In this document: positions 63,367 to 64,000 of the stretch, piece after piece | Numbering within the stretch: the first letter of the stretch is position 1 | How the letters are laid out: the number at the start of each line of letters is the position of its first letter | Assembly (NCBI GenBank): GCA_023846275.1 | Contig: CM043865.1 | Span: 33,556,412 to 33,620,411 of the forward strand | DNA length: 64,000 bases | Source: Vanilla planifolia | Lineage: Eukaryota; Streptophyta; Magnoliopsida; Asparagales; Orchidaceae | Direction: 5' to 3' | Program-made: the position numbers and the translations under genes | The notes under the pieces: model-generated | The model's input: only the letters and a program-made list of their open reading frames with translations | Told to the model about the DNA's origin: nothing | The model's database searches: none

Positions 63367-63489
63367 TCACTGCCACATGTCGGAACTCACGAAATCCTCG
63401 TCGACAGTCACTGCCGCGTGCCAAAACACACGAAATCCTCGTCTGCTATAACTGTCGCGTGTCAGAACTATGCAAAACAAGGCAATAGC
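63367..63489 (+). repeat. 41-bp minisatellite, three units
   Basis: Units start at 63,367, 63,408 and 63,449 (tcactgcc.., tcactgcc.., taactgtc..). The shared core is cacgaaatcctcgtc, and the third unit degenerates. The GC-richer sequence from 63,120 to 63,480 supports overlapping frames on several strands, which is a base-composition effect. Confidence 0.85.
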
Positions 63490-64000
63490 TTTTGGAAATC
63501 TCGCCCTCACTACTCTGGCTACCTCCCCAAAATCGGTATTGCAGAAATGCTTTTCCAAACGCACCCTGCTTCAGCCAAAATGAATTTAACTATGCCGACA
63601 TTTACAAAATTACAAATATATCCTCAATATTACAAATCTATCCAAATCTTTAAAAATTCATAATTTATTTCTTAGAACTCCAAAAATTACAAACTAAATA
63701 CTGTTATACTCGTTTCAAAGAGCTCTTTCAATAAAAATAAAATAAAGAAAAAAAGTAAGAATGTTACAATTTATGGCTCAAATTGAAGCTTCAATGAGTT
63801 TAGGTGAAGATACGTCCTCAAATAGGTTATCACTATTTTGTGATGATTATTATCTTTATTAGAAAATTACGATAATTAGTCATTTAAAATCAGTTGATAT
63901 AGAAATATGGGAATTGATGTAAGTTTCATTTGATTTTCTTATTAAGAAAACTATATAAGGTACTTTTGTATCTAAAGCATTTCATGAAATGGATAATAAT
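63490..64000. other. Unassigned AT-rich sequence
   Basis: I see no gene or repeat that I can support between the minisatellite and the window end. Confidence 0.4.

Noticed and set aside
63121-63663. 180-codon plus-strand frame
   Set aside because: Other strands and frames are equally open here, it contains a 41-bp minisatellite, and it matches no family known to me.
1-64000. CRISPR arrays, bacterial-type operons, rRNA or tRNA genes
   Set aside because: None seen. The sequence is plant nuclear DNA with introns and retrotransposons, and no complete tRNA could be built.

Overview
The window is nuclear DNA from a flowering plant. It is AT-rich, crowded with decayed Ty1/copia and Ty3/gypsy retrotransposons, and has GT-AG introns of very uneven length. 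The one gene I can name, the nucleoporin gene NUP155, looks closest to the monocot versions I remember. That placement is a weak inference and no species is claimed.

The minus strand from 57,521 down to 16,381 carries a complete NUP155 gene in 13 exons. The exons join without frame error into a predicted 1,473-residue protein, the expected size for plant NUP155, an inner-ring scaffold protein of the nuclear pore. Exons 3 to 12 lie within 8 kb (42,346-34,490). Exons 1 and 2 lie about 14 kb upstream, beyond a retrotransposon-filled intron 2. The last 38 codons, including the stop, lie 18 kb downstream at 16,381-16,495, beyond an intron 12 that holds a gypsy element with both LTRs, a duplicated copia gag and an antisense copia remnant. 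Intron 1 holds a piece of plastid rps7.

On the plus strand, 4,335-15,538 holds five well-bounded exons of a second gene that I do not recognise. It ends convergently with NUP155, the two stop codons being about 840 bp apart, and its largest intron also contains copia debris.

Region by region: 1-4,063 is a decayed sense copia. 4,335-15,538 is the unknown plus-strand gene, with copia pieces and tandem repeats in its introns. 16,381-57,521 is NUP155, with a gypsy element at 17.1-23.4 kb, a GTAC-rich segment at 23.6-24.7 kb, a copia gag duplication at 25.4-27.5 kb, an antisense copia at 30.6-33.8 kb, the exon cluster at 34.5-42.3 kb, a longer antisense copia at 43.85-48.8 kb, and an 89-bp perfect palindrome beside a TA/CA microsatellite at 44.7 kb. 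Beyond 57.8 kb I see only AT-rich sequence, a probable LTR end with a primer-binding site, and several short tandem repeats.

I found no CRISPR array, no operon and no clear new system. The most notable items are the 41-kb NUP155 gene, whose short terminal exon is easily missed, the perfect palindrome in its intron, and the unidentified convergent gene.
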